Below are positions 1 to 8,200 of a stretch of 64,000 nucleotides of DNA, piece after piece. How positions within the stretch are numbered: position 1 is the first letter of the stretch; each line of letters begins with the position of its first letter. Source of the stretch: JACMLD01 sp963705285. GTDB taxonomy: Bacteria; Bacteroidota; Bacteroidia; Chitinophagales; Chitinophagaceae. The stretch is from assembly GCA_963705285.1 (NCBI GenBank), contig OY970066.1, positions 3,596,001-3,660,000 on the forward strand. The letters run 5' to 3'. The translations under genes and the position numbers were made by a program. Under the pieces are notes generated by a model that saw only the letters and a program-made list of their open reading frames with translations, was not told the origin of the DNA and ran no database searches.

Positions 1-445
1 CTTTGCCGGCCAGTTGCAGTCGTATCTGCCGTATAGCAATGGCCATCCCAGATACAAACCCAAGATCTATCAGTTCAAAGATGAAAGAAAAAGGCGCAAA
101 AAATACAGGCGCTTTGCCCTGGCTGTGGTAAAGGACCGGGTATACAAAATAGACATTAATCGCCCGCACCAGCAACAACGTGGCTCCTACAGACAACAAC
201 AGATACAACATGTTTTGCAAGAACCGGTTGTTTTGCCTGATGATGCGATCCAGAATTACATACAGCAACAGATACGTAAATAGTATTTTGGGTGGCAGCA
301 GCGCCAGGCATAAATTAAATGAATTTAAAACCCTCGTGGCAGCGGGTAGAGCAAGGTATCTCGGGGCATCCCATAAATAAGCCAGCAGGGTATCCTGCAC
401 CAGGTAAGCTACCCAAAATAATACATGGAGCGATGCCTTCTTCAT
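1..445 (-). CDS. LytS/YehU-type sensor histidine kinase, N-terminal membrane part (cut by window edge)
   Basis: The reading frame opens at the ATG at 445 and runs off the left edge, so only about 148 residues are visible and no stop is seen. The protein begins MKKASLHVLFWVAYLVQD and continues as hydrophobic segments separated by short basic loops. Opening with a helix containing a Phe-Trp-x-x-Tyr pattern and leading into four or more membrane spans is typical of Bacteroidota LytS-type kinases (His_kinase, PF06580), which signal to LytTR regulators. The kinase domain would lie outside the window, so the assignment rests on the membrane part alone. The gene follows the membrane protein at 545-1078 on the same strand with about 100 bases between. 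It could instead be an unrelated multi-span protein. Confidence 0.6.
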   Translation of the reverse strand, partial: MKKASLHVLFWVAYLVQDTLLAYLWDAPRYLALPAATRVLNSFNLCLALLPPKILFTYLLLYVILDRIIRQNNRFLQNMLYLLLSVGATLLLVRAINVYFVYPVLYHSQGKAPVFFAPFSFIFELIDLGFVSGMAIAIRQIRLQLAGK

Positions 446-544
446 TACAGCAAAAATCGGTAAAAATCTTGTCTATACTGCATGGCCGCCCAACAACAGG
501 TATCGTCTATCAATGGCGGTTTGCTACGCCAAACCAATGAAAAT

Positions 545-1078
545 TTATATAGTTCCATTGTGGTGCGGGGCATTGTTTACCGCATGCCTGGTTGCATACC
601 TGTATACAATATAAGACAAGGGCAAACCTATCATGCCAATCAGGATGAGTGCGGATTTTAGTATTTTGTCAAACTTCATAGCGCTGATAGGGCCGTGCGG
701 CACCAGCGACAGTTGCACCACCACCAGGTTCATGATTATCCATATAAACATGCCGTACAAAAAACCCCTAAGCACCCAATTGACAGACAACAGTTTGGTG
801 TGTGCGCACAGCCAGAAAAAAAACACCGTAAATGAGAAAGCAATTAAATAATGCAGAACCAGTCCTGTAAGCATGGTTGCTGTTCCGCCCGTGGCAATCA
901 CCCCTTTGCCCAAAATACCGCTCGCAATATAATTGAGTATGGCCAGCGGATTTTTACCACTGGCAACATAGTAATCCACAAAAGCAGAAAGTATATCCAG
1001 CGTGCCCACCAGCAAGCCGCTTTTAAAAATCGTTGATGCAGGAAACTTTACGGTACGGCTATTTGCTTTAACAGGCAT
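545..1078 (-). CDS. Conserved multi-span membrane protein, function unknown
   Basis: The 177-residue protein has a short basic N-terminus and four predicted membrane helices, at about residues 18-38, 65-90, 100-125 and 140-162. The first contains GLLVGTLDILSAF followed by a Tyr-Tyr pair and a Gly-Lys-Asn-Pro loop, a pattern I recognise from conserved Bacteroidota inner-membrane proteins usually left as hypothetical (DUF1440-like). No catalytic motif is visible. It lies upstream of the partial kinase gene on the same strand and may be cotranscribed with it. It is divergent from the phosphotriesterase-like gene at 1328. Confidence 0.7.
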   Translation of the reverse strand: MPVKANSRTVKFPASTIFKSGLLVGTLDILSAFVDYYVASGKNPLAILNYIASGILGKGVIATGGTATMLTGLVLHYLIAFSFTVFFFWLCAHTKLLSVNWVLRGFLYGMFIWIIMNLVVVQLSLVPHGPISAMKFDKILKSALILIGMIGLPLSYIVYRYATRHAVNNAPHHNGTI

Positions 1079-1153
1079 GGGGATATACTTTTAATACAGT
1101 ACAATGATTTGCGCAAATACGCAATAGCAGTGATGTACATTTCCTCATTACAG

Positions 1154-1161
1154 TATATTTG
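1154..1161 (+). promoter_or_regulatory. Possible -7 element (TAnnTTTG) upstream of the phosphotriesterase-like gene
   Basis: TATATTTG matches the Bacteroidota -7 consensus TAnnTTTG exactly. It lies in the divergent intergenic region and points toward the gene at 1328, with a leader of about 160 bases. No good TTG -33 element lies at the expected distance, so this is only a candidate. Confidence 0.25.
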
Positions 1162-1327
1162 TTATACCGGAATAGTGAAGTTATTTGATTGTTGGCAGAA
1201 ATGTGCCACCCGTCTACCAACGGAGGCCCTGCGGGCATGAACAGCATACATCTACACAGATATAGTTTTGATAAACGGCGTTTTTAGTTAATGGGAAACA
1301 CAAAGACCCTCATCATAAATAGGATTA

Positions 1328-2356
1328 ATGACTGGCAGGAGAATTTTTTTACAACAATCATTCATGGCCGCCGCCGGTTGGTGTTTAATGCCCAGGTTGC
1401 TGCATGCCGACACTGCAGGGGACAGTGTCATGACTGTGAACGGTCCTGTAAATACATCTGATCTGCAGTTTACGCTTACCCATGAACATATATTATGTGA
1501 TTTTACCGGTGCGGCCAATGGACTAGTCAAACGGTATCAGCCGGATGAGGTTTTTGCGCGTGCGCTTCCGTTTTTGCTGGAATTAAAAAGCAAAGGCTGC
1601 AATACTTTTATAGACTGCACTCCCGCATATATTGGAAGAGATGTGCACTTGTTGAAGCGCTTGTCTGATGCTACGGGTTTGCATATTGTTACCAATACTG
1701 GTTACTATGGCGCTGCTGCTGAAAAATTCCTTCCCTCATTTATGTTTACTGAAAGTGCCGCGCAACTTGCTGCCCGTTGGATTGACGAATGGAAAAATGG
1801 TATTGATGGCAGCGGCATCCGGCCCGGGTTTATCAAAACCGGTGTTGACAAAGCGCCCTTATCAGTAGCGCAACAAAAAATAATTGAAGCCGCAGCCATT
1901 ACCCATTTGGCAACAGGCCTCAGCATTGCCGTACACACCGGCGATGGCGAAGCGGCCCGCGAACAACTGCGCATGCTGGCCAAAATTGGCGTGGCTGCTT
2001 CGGCGCGTATATGGGTGCATGCGCAGAATGAGCAAAACGCACAATATCATATTGAAGCTGGTAATGCCGGAAGTTGGGTTTCTTTTGATGGTGTTGATCG
2101 CAATAACATCAGTGTATATGTGGCATACTTAGAACAAATGAAAACAGCGAATTTATTATCTAATACGCTGGTGTCGCAAGATTCTGGGTGGTATACAGCG
2201 GGGGAAATAAATGGAGGCAATTACAGAGATTACAATACTGTATGTACGCACCTGGTGCCGGCATTAAAAGAAGCGGGATTCACGCAACATGAAATAGATA
2301 CTATTTTCATCAGCAACCCGGCGAAGGCTTTTACAGCTGCAGTGAGGCGGTTATAA
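1328..2356 (+). CDS. Phosphotriesterase-family metal-dependent hydrolase, Tat-exported
   Basis: This 342-residue amidohydrolase-superfamily enzyme is related to bacterial phosphotriesterase and the phosphotriesterase homology proteins, and probably acts as a lactonase or esterase. All six residues expected for the binuclear metal site are present: His52 and His54 (THEH), Lys170 (FIKTG), His203 (AVHTGDG), His231 (WVHAQNE) and Asp285 (SQDSGW). The N-terminus has an Arg-Arg pair then a hydrophobic stretch ending in LLHA, so the enzyme is probably sent to the periplasm by Tat. The length fits the family. It converges on the gene at 2388-2810 with 31 bases between. The substrate cannot be read from the sequence; a true organophosphate hydrolase is less likely than a lactonase. 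Confidence 0.85.
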   Translation: MTGRRIFLQQSFMAAAGWCLMPRLLHADTAGDSVMTVNGPVNTSDLQFTLTHEHILCDFTGAANGLVKRYQPDEVFARALPFLLELKSKGCNTFIDCTPAYIGRDVHLLKRLSDATGLHIVTNTGYYGAAAEKFLPSFMFTESAAQLAARWIDEWKNGIDGSGIRPGFIKTGVDKAPLSVAQQKIIEAAAITHLATGLSIAVHTGDGEAAREQLRMLAKIGVAASARIWVHAQNEQNAQYHIEAGNAGSWVSFDGVDRNNISVYVAYLEQMKTANLLSNTLVSQDSGWYTAGEINGGNYRDYNTVCTHLVPALKEAGFTQHEIDTIFISNPAKAFTAAVRRL

Positions 2357-2387
2357 ATTAATATGCCTGATGTTCTTAAACGCGCTT

Positions 2388-2810
2388 TTACTTTTTTTGA
2401 TTATCGCTCTGCCCTGATTGAATTATTTTTTGCAGGGCTGCAGGCAGTTGAACATGTTTTTCAGCAATGCCGGTATAAATATGGTGAAGGCTGTCTTCCA
2501 GTTGAAAGAATATATCAATGGCTTCATCCGGCGCAAGCGCGTCTATCCTTGCAAGCGCATCGTTCCATATGTTCATGTATTCGTTATTTCGATCGGCTTC
2601 AGAGGGAACGCCATCGCCATAGGCAGACAATTCATCCAGCAGCTGGGGCAATAACGCCTTACTTTGCTGATTCGCCTGCGTCAATGCGGAAGTATCTTTT
2701 CCGCCGGCACCGGTAATTTTGCCTAGTCTGTCTGTGGCTTCTTTCCGAAGGCTATGGATAGCTATCAGATCCTGCACTATCTGTACTGTTTGTTTGTCTT
2801 GAATTTCCAT
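2388..2810 (-). CDS. Small all-helical protein, possible ferritin-like four-helix bundle (PA2169/DUF2383-like)
   Basis: The 140-residue protein is polar, lacks a signal peptide and looks helical throughout. Four amphipathic stretches are apparent, at about residues 5-32, 42-65, 75-97 and 100-130. It starts MEIQDKQTVQIVQDLIAIH, resembling the opening helix of the PA2169/DUF2383 bundle proteins, but I see no clear metal-binding Glu-x-x-His pattern, so this is a weak assignment. It is the gene upstream of the AI-2E transporter? No: the transporter lies downstream on the same strand, with 78 bases from this ATG-led gene's neighbour side at 2888-2893 held by non-coding sequence; in other words the transporter is transcribed first. 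The C-terminus is rich in Gln, Ser and Lys. Confidence 0.55.
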   Translation of the reverse strand: MEIQDKQTVQIVQDLIAIHSLRKEATDRLGKITGAGGKDTSALTQANQQSKALLPQLLDELSAYGDGVPSEADRNNEYMNIWNDALARIDALAPDEAIDIFFQLEDSLHHIYTGIAEKHVQLPAALQKIIQSGQSDNQKK

Positions 2811-2892
2811 TTCGCAATTTTATGGGATGTATTCTCTTCGTATTGATTTTAACATGACTACCTGGTTATCATCACTACCAATAAACAACCAA

Positions 2893-4047
2893 CTAATTCT
2901 TACCGGTAGGTTCTACTTTATTTTCTTTCTCGAGTACTTTTCTTACGTTTTTGCTTTTCTTACGGAATACCGGGAACTGGATGGGGCTGACCTTTGGCCG
3001 TTCATCACCCAACAAAACACCCCATTGCCGGAAACGATCGGTGCGGTCGAATATAATTTTGAACACTGCTATCACTGGCAGTGAAAGAAACATACCCATA
3101 ACCCCTGTAAGTGCACCCGCCACAATAACGCCTACAATGGTTGCCAATGCATTTATTTTAACCTTTGAACCAACAATGCGTGGCATCAGAATATTATTAT
3201 CAAGAAATTGAACAACCGCAATGGTGGCAAGCACTGTAAAAATGGGCCAAAGATCGGTGGAGGAGGTGAGGGTAAGCAGCACGCCAATGATATTGCCAAT
3301 AAGTGCACCGATGTAAGGAATAAGGTTTAGTATGGCGAATATAACGCCTATTAACAGGGCATGTTGAATTCCAAAGATCATGAGTAAACCGCCCAGCATT
3401 ATAGTAATGTAGGTAATTTGTATTAACAAGCCTACCAGGTAACTTTTTATGATGACTTCCGTTTCCTGCATAACCTCTTTTAGCTTTTCATGGTTACCTT
3501 CAGGAAACCAGAGATAGATAAAACGCAACAGCAGGTTTTTGTAATAGAGAATCAGGAAAACGTAAATAGGTATCAATCCAATAAAAAGAAATATTGATGA
3601 CACAGAACCCGCCGCGCCGCCCAGCATATTGCCGGTTTGGTTGAGCAGCTTGTTACTTTGTTCATTAATAAATTTCACCTGGCGGGCACTGGAAAAATTA
3701 AATTTCTGGTTAAGCCAGTCACTCAGTGTTTCCAGGTGTTTGGTAACATTAGATTTGATTTGCGGAAAATCTGCAATCAGTGCGCTTATCTGCGAAGAAA
3801 AAAACCACACAATGCCTCCCACAAGTACCAGCAACACCAGAATAGAAAAAAAGATGGCCAGTATCTCCGGTAGTTTTATTTTTCTGAAGAAGCGGTAGGT
3901 GGGCAATAATACAATGGAAATAAAAAAAGCGAGAATTAATGGGTTGATGATATTTGAGCCCAGGTAAACAATAGTGCCCAAACAAAATATCCCTAACAGT
4001 TCAATCGACCGTTTTACGGTTGCGGGCAGGGGTTCAAGGTCTTGCAT
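2893..4047 (-). CDS. AI-2E family transporter (PF01594)
   Basis: The 384-residue integral membrane protein belongs to the AI-2E/PerM/YdiK superfamily of permeases. Two N-terminal helices lie at about residues 14-53, a third near 60-85, then comes a soluble region up to about residue 150, and the remaining helices cluster between 155 and 335. The family signatures are visible: an IPYIGALIGNIIGV segment and a late LDNNILMPRIVGSKVKINAL segment followed by a Gly-rich span. The last 35 residues are basic and cytoplasmic. Members of the family export autoinducer-2, indole derivatives or ions (some are Na+/H+ antiporters), so the cargo is unknown here. No partner gene is obvious. Confidence 0.9.
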   Translation of the reverse strand: MQDLEPLPATVKRSIELLGIFCLGTIVYLGSNIINPLILAFFISIVLLPTYRFFRKIKLPEILAIFFSILVLLVLVGGIVWFFSSQISALIADFPQIKSNVTKHLETLSDWLNQKFNFSSARQVKFINEQSNKLLNQTGNMLGGAAGSVSSIFLFIGLIPIYVFLILYYKNLLLRFIYLWFPEGNHEKLKEVMQETEVIIKSYLVGLLIQITYITIMLGGLLMIFGIQHALLIGVIFAILNLIPYIGALIGNIIGVLLTLTSSTDLWPIFTVLATIAVVQFLDNNILMPRIVGSKVKINALATIVGVIVAGALTGVMGMFLSLPVIAVFKIIFDRTDRFRQWGVLLGDERPKVSPIQFPVFRKKSKNVRKVLEKENKVEPTGKN

Positions 4048-4665
4048 GTGTATAGTAAAATTGGTAATAATGGAATTTGCACAACTGCAGATTTACAGGG
4101 CTGCTGTTTCCCTTGTAACGCTGTTTATCTTGTGGGTTACAATAAAAAAATCATGCCATCATTTTATGCAGCGCCGTGAAAGGCAATGTATTAAGGGATG
4201 CTATCTGCCAGTGCGCAATTAAACCGCACCATTATTGGCCAACGCTGCAGCAACCCCCAGCCCGTCTGGTTGTTAGCACGAATATTTCACGCAAATTAGG
4301 CACTTCTTCGTTTTTAAAGTGCGGGAGATATAAACCGGCAAGAAATACTTAATGCAGCGTTGGCAACAGCTTGGGCAATTTTACGGCCATTTTTGTAGTT
4401 GGAGGCGGCTGGTTATACCGTAAAGAAACATGTTGTAAAAAGCCTGTTGCCAGCGAGATTAATGGTGTAACAAGAAAAACCGTGGCCTTCCAGGCAGTGG
4501 CATTCAGATGTAACAGATGAGAAGTCTGCATTAAAGATATCCTGGGTTTGCCGGTTCAAAAGCTGTCCAGTACGATTACAGTTTGGTAAAAATGGTTAAC
4601 TTTTCGTTTTGTATATCATTGCCGTGAGCGGCGAAGTATATTCATATCAAAAAATATAACTGTTC
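4048..4665. other. 618-base intergenic region with an 11-bp inverted repeat
   Basis: This lies between the divergent AI-2E and dehydrogenase genes. An exact 11-base inverted repeat, CCAACGCTGCA at 4239-4249 and TGCAGCGTTGG at 4353-4363, is separated by about 100 bases. A 60-codon open frame on the minus strand (4349-4531) has one hydrophobic stretch but no other support, and I do not call it. No convincing promoter or terminator is visible. Confidence 0.4.
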
Positions 4666-5691
4666 ATGAAAGTTGCTGCTGTAGTAAATTTTGCACCAGA
4701 GAAATGGTCGGTAGAACTGCGGGATGTTGACCGTCCCGTAATTGCCGAAGAAGATGTATTGCTGGAAGTTGTGAACGTGGGTGTTTGTGGAAGCGATTTA
4801 CACCAATGGACATCAGACCACAGCTGGCCGGTAAATTACCCGGTGGTGTTGGGGCATGAGTTTGGTGGCCATATTATTGAACTGGGCTCGCGTGTCAGCG
4901 GCTGGAAGGAGGGAGACCGGGTAGTAAGCGAAACCGCCGCCATTATTGATAGCAACAATCCGCTTTCGCGACGCGGATTGTACAATCTTGATCCGTCGCG
5001 CAAAGGTTTCGGGTATGGTGTAAATGGCGCAATGACCAAATACGTAAAGGTTCCCGCGCGCTGCCTGCACCGCGTGCCTGATGAATTATCTTTTGAACAT
5101 GCTTGTCTTACCGAACCTTGTTGCGTTGCTTACAGCGCAGTGGTGGAAAATGCGCATATAAAACCTGGCGACCGGGTAATAGTGCTCGGTCCGGGCCCCA
5201 TTGGCATACTCTGTGCCGCCATGGCCAAATTATGCGGAGCGCAGGTGGCATTGGTAGGCCTTGAAACCGATAAAGCGAGACTGGATATTGCTGCCACTTA
5301 TAATTGTGAAACCATCATAGGCGATGCAGGCAACTGGGCGCGCCAACGTGATGGCCTTGGCGCAGATTGTGTAATTGATGCAGCCGGCGCCAGCAGTACA
5401 TTGAAAATTGCGCTCGACCTGGTAAGGCCCAATGGCCATATCAGCAAAGTAGGATGGGGGCCGCAACCATTGAATTTCTCATTGGATCCTTTGGTACAAA
5501 AAAATATCACGCTGCAGGGTAGCTTTAGTCATAACTGGCCCATCTGGGAACGTGTAATTGCACTGCTTAGCAGCAAACAGCTGGATGTTGCACCCATTAT
5601 TGGCGGCATCTGGCCAATTGCAGAATGGCATACCGCTTTTGAACAAATGCACCAGGGAAAAATAGTAAAAAGCGTTTTAAAACCAGATTGA
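4666..5691 (+). CDS. Zinc-binding alcohol/polyol dehydrogenase (MDR family)
   Basis: This 341-residue medium-chain dehydrogenase has a GroES-like N-terminal domain (about 1-155) and a Rossmann domain carrying VLGPGPIG at 173-180. The catalytic zinc ligands are visible: Cys41 (GVCGSDLH), His64 and Glu65 (GHEF), and Glu150 (TEPCC). The segment where many relatives hold four structural-zinc cysteines (about 89-118) has none, so like sorbitol dehydrogenase the protein probably binds only the catalytic zinc. It likely oxidises a sugar alcohol or sugar acid with NAD(P)+. It opens an operon with the SDR that starts 2 bases after its stop and the TIM-barrel gene at 6506. L-threonine, L-idonate and sorbitol dehydrogenases are the nearest functional alternatives. 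Confidence 0.9.
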   Translation: MKVAAVVNFAPEKWSVELRDVDRPVIAEEDVLLEVVNVGVCGSDLHQWTSDHSWPVNYPVVLGHEFGGHIIELGSRVSGWKEGDRVVSETAAIIDSNNPLSRRGLYNLDPSRKGFGYGVNGAMTKYVKVPARCLHRVPDELSFEHACLTEPCCVAYSAVVENAHIKPGDRVIVLGPGPIGILCAAMAKLCGAQVALVGLETDKARLDIAATYNCETIIGDAGNWARQRDGLGADCVIDAAGASSTLKIALDLVRPNGHISKVGWGPQPLNFSLDPLVQKNITLQGSFSHNWPIWERVIALLSSKQLDVAPIIGGIWPIAEWHTAFEQMHQGKIVKSVLKPD

Positions 5692-5693
5692 TA

Positions 5694-6497
5694 ATGCGCT
5701 TACACAACAAAGTTATTATTGTTACCGGCAGTACAACCGGTATTGGCAAAGCCATAGCATTAAAAGCGGCGGCGGAAGGCGCAAAGCTGATCATTCACGG
5801 ACTGGAAGCAGATACAGGCCACGATGTGGTACAGGAAATTGGCGAAGCCAATGCTGCATTGCATATTGAAGACATTACCGCAGCCGGTGCGCCCGGCAGG
5901 CTGGTAACTATGGCACTGGAAAAATTTGGCAAGCTGGATGCGGTGGTAAACAACGCCGCAGCCGTGGTGTCATCTTCTATACATACTACCGACCTGCCAT
6001 TCTTTGAAAAAGTGCTGGCGGTAAACCTGCTGGCGCCGTTTGCCCTAATACAGGCAGCATTGCCCCAACTAACGGCTACGCGTGGTTGCGTATTAAATAT
6101 AGGATCAGTCAATGCCTACAGCGGCGAACCCAATCTGTTTGCTTACAGTGTTTCCAAAGGTGCACTCATGACCCTGTCTAGAAACCTGGGCGATACCCTG
6201 CACCGCGAAAACGGGGTACGGGTGAATCAAATCAATCCAGGATGGGTACTAACGGAGACGGAGATACGCCGTAAACGCGATCATGGACTTGCCGACGACT
6301 GGTATAAAGATATTCCGGCAGTGTATGCACCCGCCGGCCGCATTTTATATCCGCACGAAATTGCCGCTGCTGCCATTTACTGGTTGTCTGATGAATGCGG
6401 CCCCATCAGCGGACAGGTGGTTGAACTGGAACAACACCCGTTTATTGGCCGTAATCCGCCTAAAGATGTTTCCACCATTCCCACACCGGTAAAATAA
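5694..6497 (+). CDS. SDR-family oxidoreductase
   Basis: A 267-residue classical short-chain dehydrogenase. The cofactor motif VTGSTTGIGKA lies at about residues 9-19, the NNAA motif near 82-86, the catalytic Ser is in IGSVNAYSG and the Tyr-x-x-x-Lys pair is in FAYSVSKGA. I place the start at the ATG at 5694 (MRLHNKVIIVTG). A TTG two codons earlier would overlap the previous stop and adds nothing. Sitting between a zinc dehydrogenase and a sugar isomerase-like gene, it probably carries out a second oxidation or reduction on the same sugar or sugar-acid substrate, as in idonate/gluconate interconversion. That pathway role is inferred from position only. Confidence 0.88.
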   Translation: MRLHNKVIIVTGSTTGIGKAIALKAAAEGAKLIIHGLEADTGHDVVQEIGEANAALHIEDITAAGAPGRLVTMALEKFGKLDAVVNNAAAVVSSSIHTTDLPFFEKVLAVNLLAPFALIQAALPQLTATRGCVLNIGSVNAYSGEPNLFAYSVSKGALMTLSRNLGDTLHRENGVRVNQINPGWVLTETEIRRKRDHGLADDWYKDIPAVYAPAGRILYPHEIAAAAIYWLSDECGPISGQVVELEQHPFIGRNPPKDVSTIPTPVK

Positions 6498-6505
6498 ATC
6501 TAACA

Positions 6506-7408
6506 ATGCCCAGGCTAGCTGCGTTTCCCAAAGCATTTATGCACGCACTCTGTAAAGACGGTACCATGAAACTGGCTGAATGGATACAGCTGGCCTCCAA
6601 ACTCAACATTGATGGGCTTGAATGGTATGCCGGATTTTTAGAAATGGAAGATGAAAAAAACTGGCCATTGTTTCGGCGCCAGGTGGCCGATACGGGCAAG
6701 GAAATTCCGATGTTGTGCTGCTCTCCGGATTTTACGCACCCCGATACTGCATTTCGCCAAAAAGAAATTGAAAAACAACAAAGATGGATCAGGATGACGG
6801 AAGCCCTCGGCGGATCTTACTGCCGCGTGCTTTCCGGTCAGCGAAGACCGCAATTAAGCAATGAAGAAGGTGTGCGGCTGGCTGCTGATTGCATACAGGC
6901 CTGCCTGCCATTTGCAGCAGAACGGAACATCACTTTGATCCTTGAAAACCATTACAAAGATGATTTTTGGGAATACCCGGAATTTGCACAGCAACGGGCA
7001 GTTTTTATGATGCTGGTCAACAGCATTCAGCATCCAAACTTTGGTGTTAATTATGACCCCAGCAATGCTTACCTGGCAGGAGAAGACCCGCTGGATTTGC
7101 TAGACCTGGTAGCCGACCGCGTAGTGACCATGCATGCCAGCGACCGCTACCTGAAATATGGCACCATTGAAGATCTGCAAAAAGAAGATGCCGGCCCGGC
7201 TGGATATGCAAAACGCCTGAGCCATGGCGAAGTAGGAAAGGGGCTCAATAATTACGATGCCATTTTTTCGCGATTGAAGAGGGCAGGCTTCAACGGGTGG
7301 ATAAGCATTGAAGATGGTGTAGACGGAATGGATCAGTTAGCGCGCAGCGTGGCTTTTCTCCAAGAAAAGATAAAACGATATTATCCCAGCGATCGTTTAA
7401 CCCCCTAG
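6506..7408 (+). CDS. Sugar phosphate isomerase/epimerase-like TIM-barrel protein
   Basis: The 300-residue protein belongs to the xylose isomerase-like/AP endonuclease 2 fold (PF01261). Metal-binding acids and histidine appear in the expected order: Glu in LILENHY, Asp in NYDPSNAY, His in TMHASDRYL and Glu in WISIEDGVDG. A Tyr-rich loop near residue 155 would line the active site. It is the last gene of the dehydrogenase-SDR operon, 8 bases after the SDR stop, and probably isomerises or epimerises the keto sugar made by the two dehydrogenases. Its final codons (RLTP then TAG) are built from a C-rich palindromic element, so the natural C-terminus may have been altered by that element. Confidence 0.85.
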   Translation: MPRLAAFPKAFMHALCKDGTMKLAEWIQLASKLNIDGLEWYAGFLEMEDEKNWPLFRRQVADTGKEIPMLCCSPDFTHPDTAFRQKEIEKQQRWIRMTEALGGSYCRVLSGQRRPQLSNEEGVRLAADCIQACLPFAAERNITLILENHYKDDFWEYPEFAQQRAVFMMLVNSIQHPNFGVNYDPSNAYLAGEDPLDLLDLVADRVVTMHASDRYLKYGTIEDLQKEDAGPAGYAKRLSHGEVGKGLNNYDAIFSRLKRAGFNGWISIEDGVDGMDQLARSVAFLQEKIKRYYPSDRLTP

Positions 7409-7422
7409 CCCCCTAAAGGGGG
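7401..7422. repeat. Short C-rich/G-rich palindromic element at a gene end
   Basis: Two blocks of C followed by TAAA and GGGGG make a hairpin of CCCCC (7409-7413) with GGGGG (7418-7422) around a 4-base loop. The element supplies the stop codon of the preceding gene. Similar CCCCTA/AGGGG elements are familiar in intergenic DNA of Bacteroidota. It may help terminate transcription but lacks a T-tract. Confidence 0.5.
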
Positions 7423-7479
7423 AATGCTAATCTATAAAGATGCGTGAAGTGAATGGCTTGCGGCATAAACATTTTTTCG

Positions 7480-7691
7480 CGCAGAGCAAACAGCGCTAGC
7501 AGAGTTTTTAAACGAAGAGACAATCTATTTTATCACAACACTCATGAAAATCTGCGTTCCATAAAACCGCGTCGTGTAATACCCCATCGTTTTTTAGCGC
7601 AGAGCAAAGAGAGCTAGCAGAGTTTTTAAACGAAGAGACAATCTGTTTTATCATAACAATCATGAAAATCTGCGTTCCATAAAACCGCGTC
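7480..7691. repeat. Two direct copies of a ~94-bp unit with 118-bp period
   Basis: Unit 1 spans 7480-7573 and unit 2 spans 7598-7691. Both begin CGCAGAGCAAA, share a central TTTTTAAACGAAGAGACAAT block and end ATAAAACCGCGTC, with only scattered substitutions. A 24-base spacer separates them. They fill most of the gap between two convergent genes (stops at 7408 and 7724). A 68-codon minus-strand open frame runs across both copies, but its two halves simply repeat each other and it is not called. Confidence 0.85.
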
Positions 7692-7723
7692 TCAGCATTT
7701 ACACATTTCCACATTCATCACAT

Positions 7724-8179
7724 TTACACATTTTCTTCATCTAACAGCCGCCTGTGGTAATTTACCTGGCCAAGATGATAATTTAAATGCGCCAGCAGAT
7801 AAGTTAAAGTATACATGTAAGTTTGGGGCTTCTCCCAAATCACCATCGGAAAATCTTCGTGCATCTGTTGTTCTGATATTTGATCAAGCCCCGTCTCTAC
7901 AATCCGTATGGTGTCTTCAATTTTTTTAAGCAGTTCTGCTTTTGGAATATCCTTCAGCGAAAATTCCAGATCGCGCTTTCTTAAATAGCCGGTCTTGCCA
8001 ACTATTGCGCCAATATATGTGTTGAGGTTACCTACCAGGTGCAGGCAAAGGTTACCGGCCGAATTAGCAATGGCTTTTTCTATATGCCAGATAGTTGCTT
8101 CGTGGTGATACAACTCAATTTCTTTACTTAGTTTTTGGAGATCTTTTACAAACAGGGTCTTAAAAACAGGGATGGTCAT
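7724..8179 (-). CDS. DinB-family protein (DUF1572-like)
   Basis: The 151-residue protein has the four-helix DinB/YfiT-like layout of putative metal-dependent transferases and hydrolases. Histidines are placed as in the family: His25-26 in the first helix (ELYHHEA), His43 (NLCLHLVGNL), and His131 and His135 in the last helix (LAHLNYHLGQ). In this superfamily three such histidines bind a divalent metal, and some members transfer bacillithiol or similar thiols. It is the last gene of the operon that starts with the cupin at 9913, 21 bases after PhzF. Its exact reaction is unknown. Confidence 0.85.
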   Translation of the reverse strand: MTIPVFKTLFVKDLQKLSKEIELYHHEATIWHIEKAIANSAGNLCLHLVGNLNTYIGAIVGKTGYLRKRDLEFSLKDIPKAELLKKIEDTIRIVETGLDQISEQQMHEDFPMVIWEKPQTYMYTLTYLLAHLNYHLGQVNYHRRLLDEENV

Positions 8180-8200
8180 GGTGTTTTATCTTTGTAATAG

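Noticed and set aside
1..540. Three plus-strand frames at the left edge
   Set aside because: They lie over a minus-strand membrane-kinase frame that has a clear start and continuous hydrophobic helices.
4349..4531. 60-codon minus-strand frame with one hydrophobic stretch
   Set aside because: No promoter, conservation or neighbour supports it; kept only as a note in the intergenic entry.
8184..8192. TATCTTTG match to the -7 element on the plus strand
   Set aside because: It points into the PhzF gene, which is on the opposite strand; no plus-strand gene follows.
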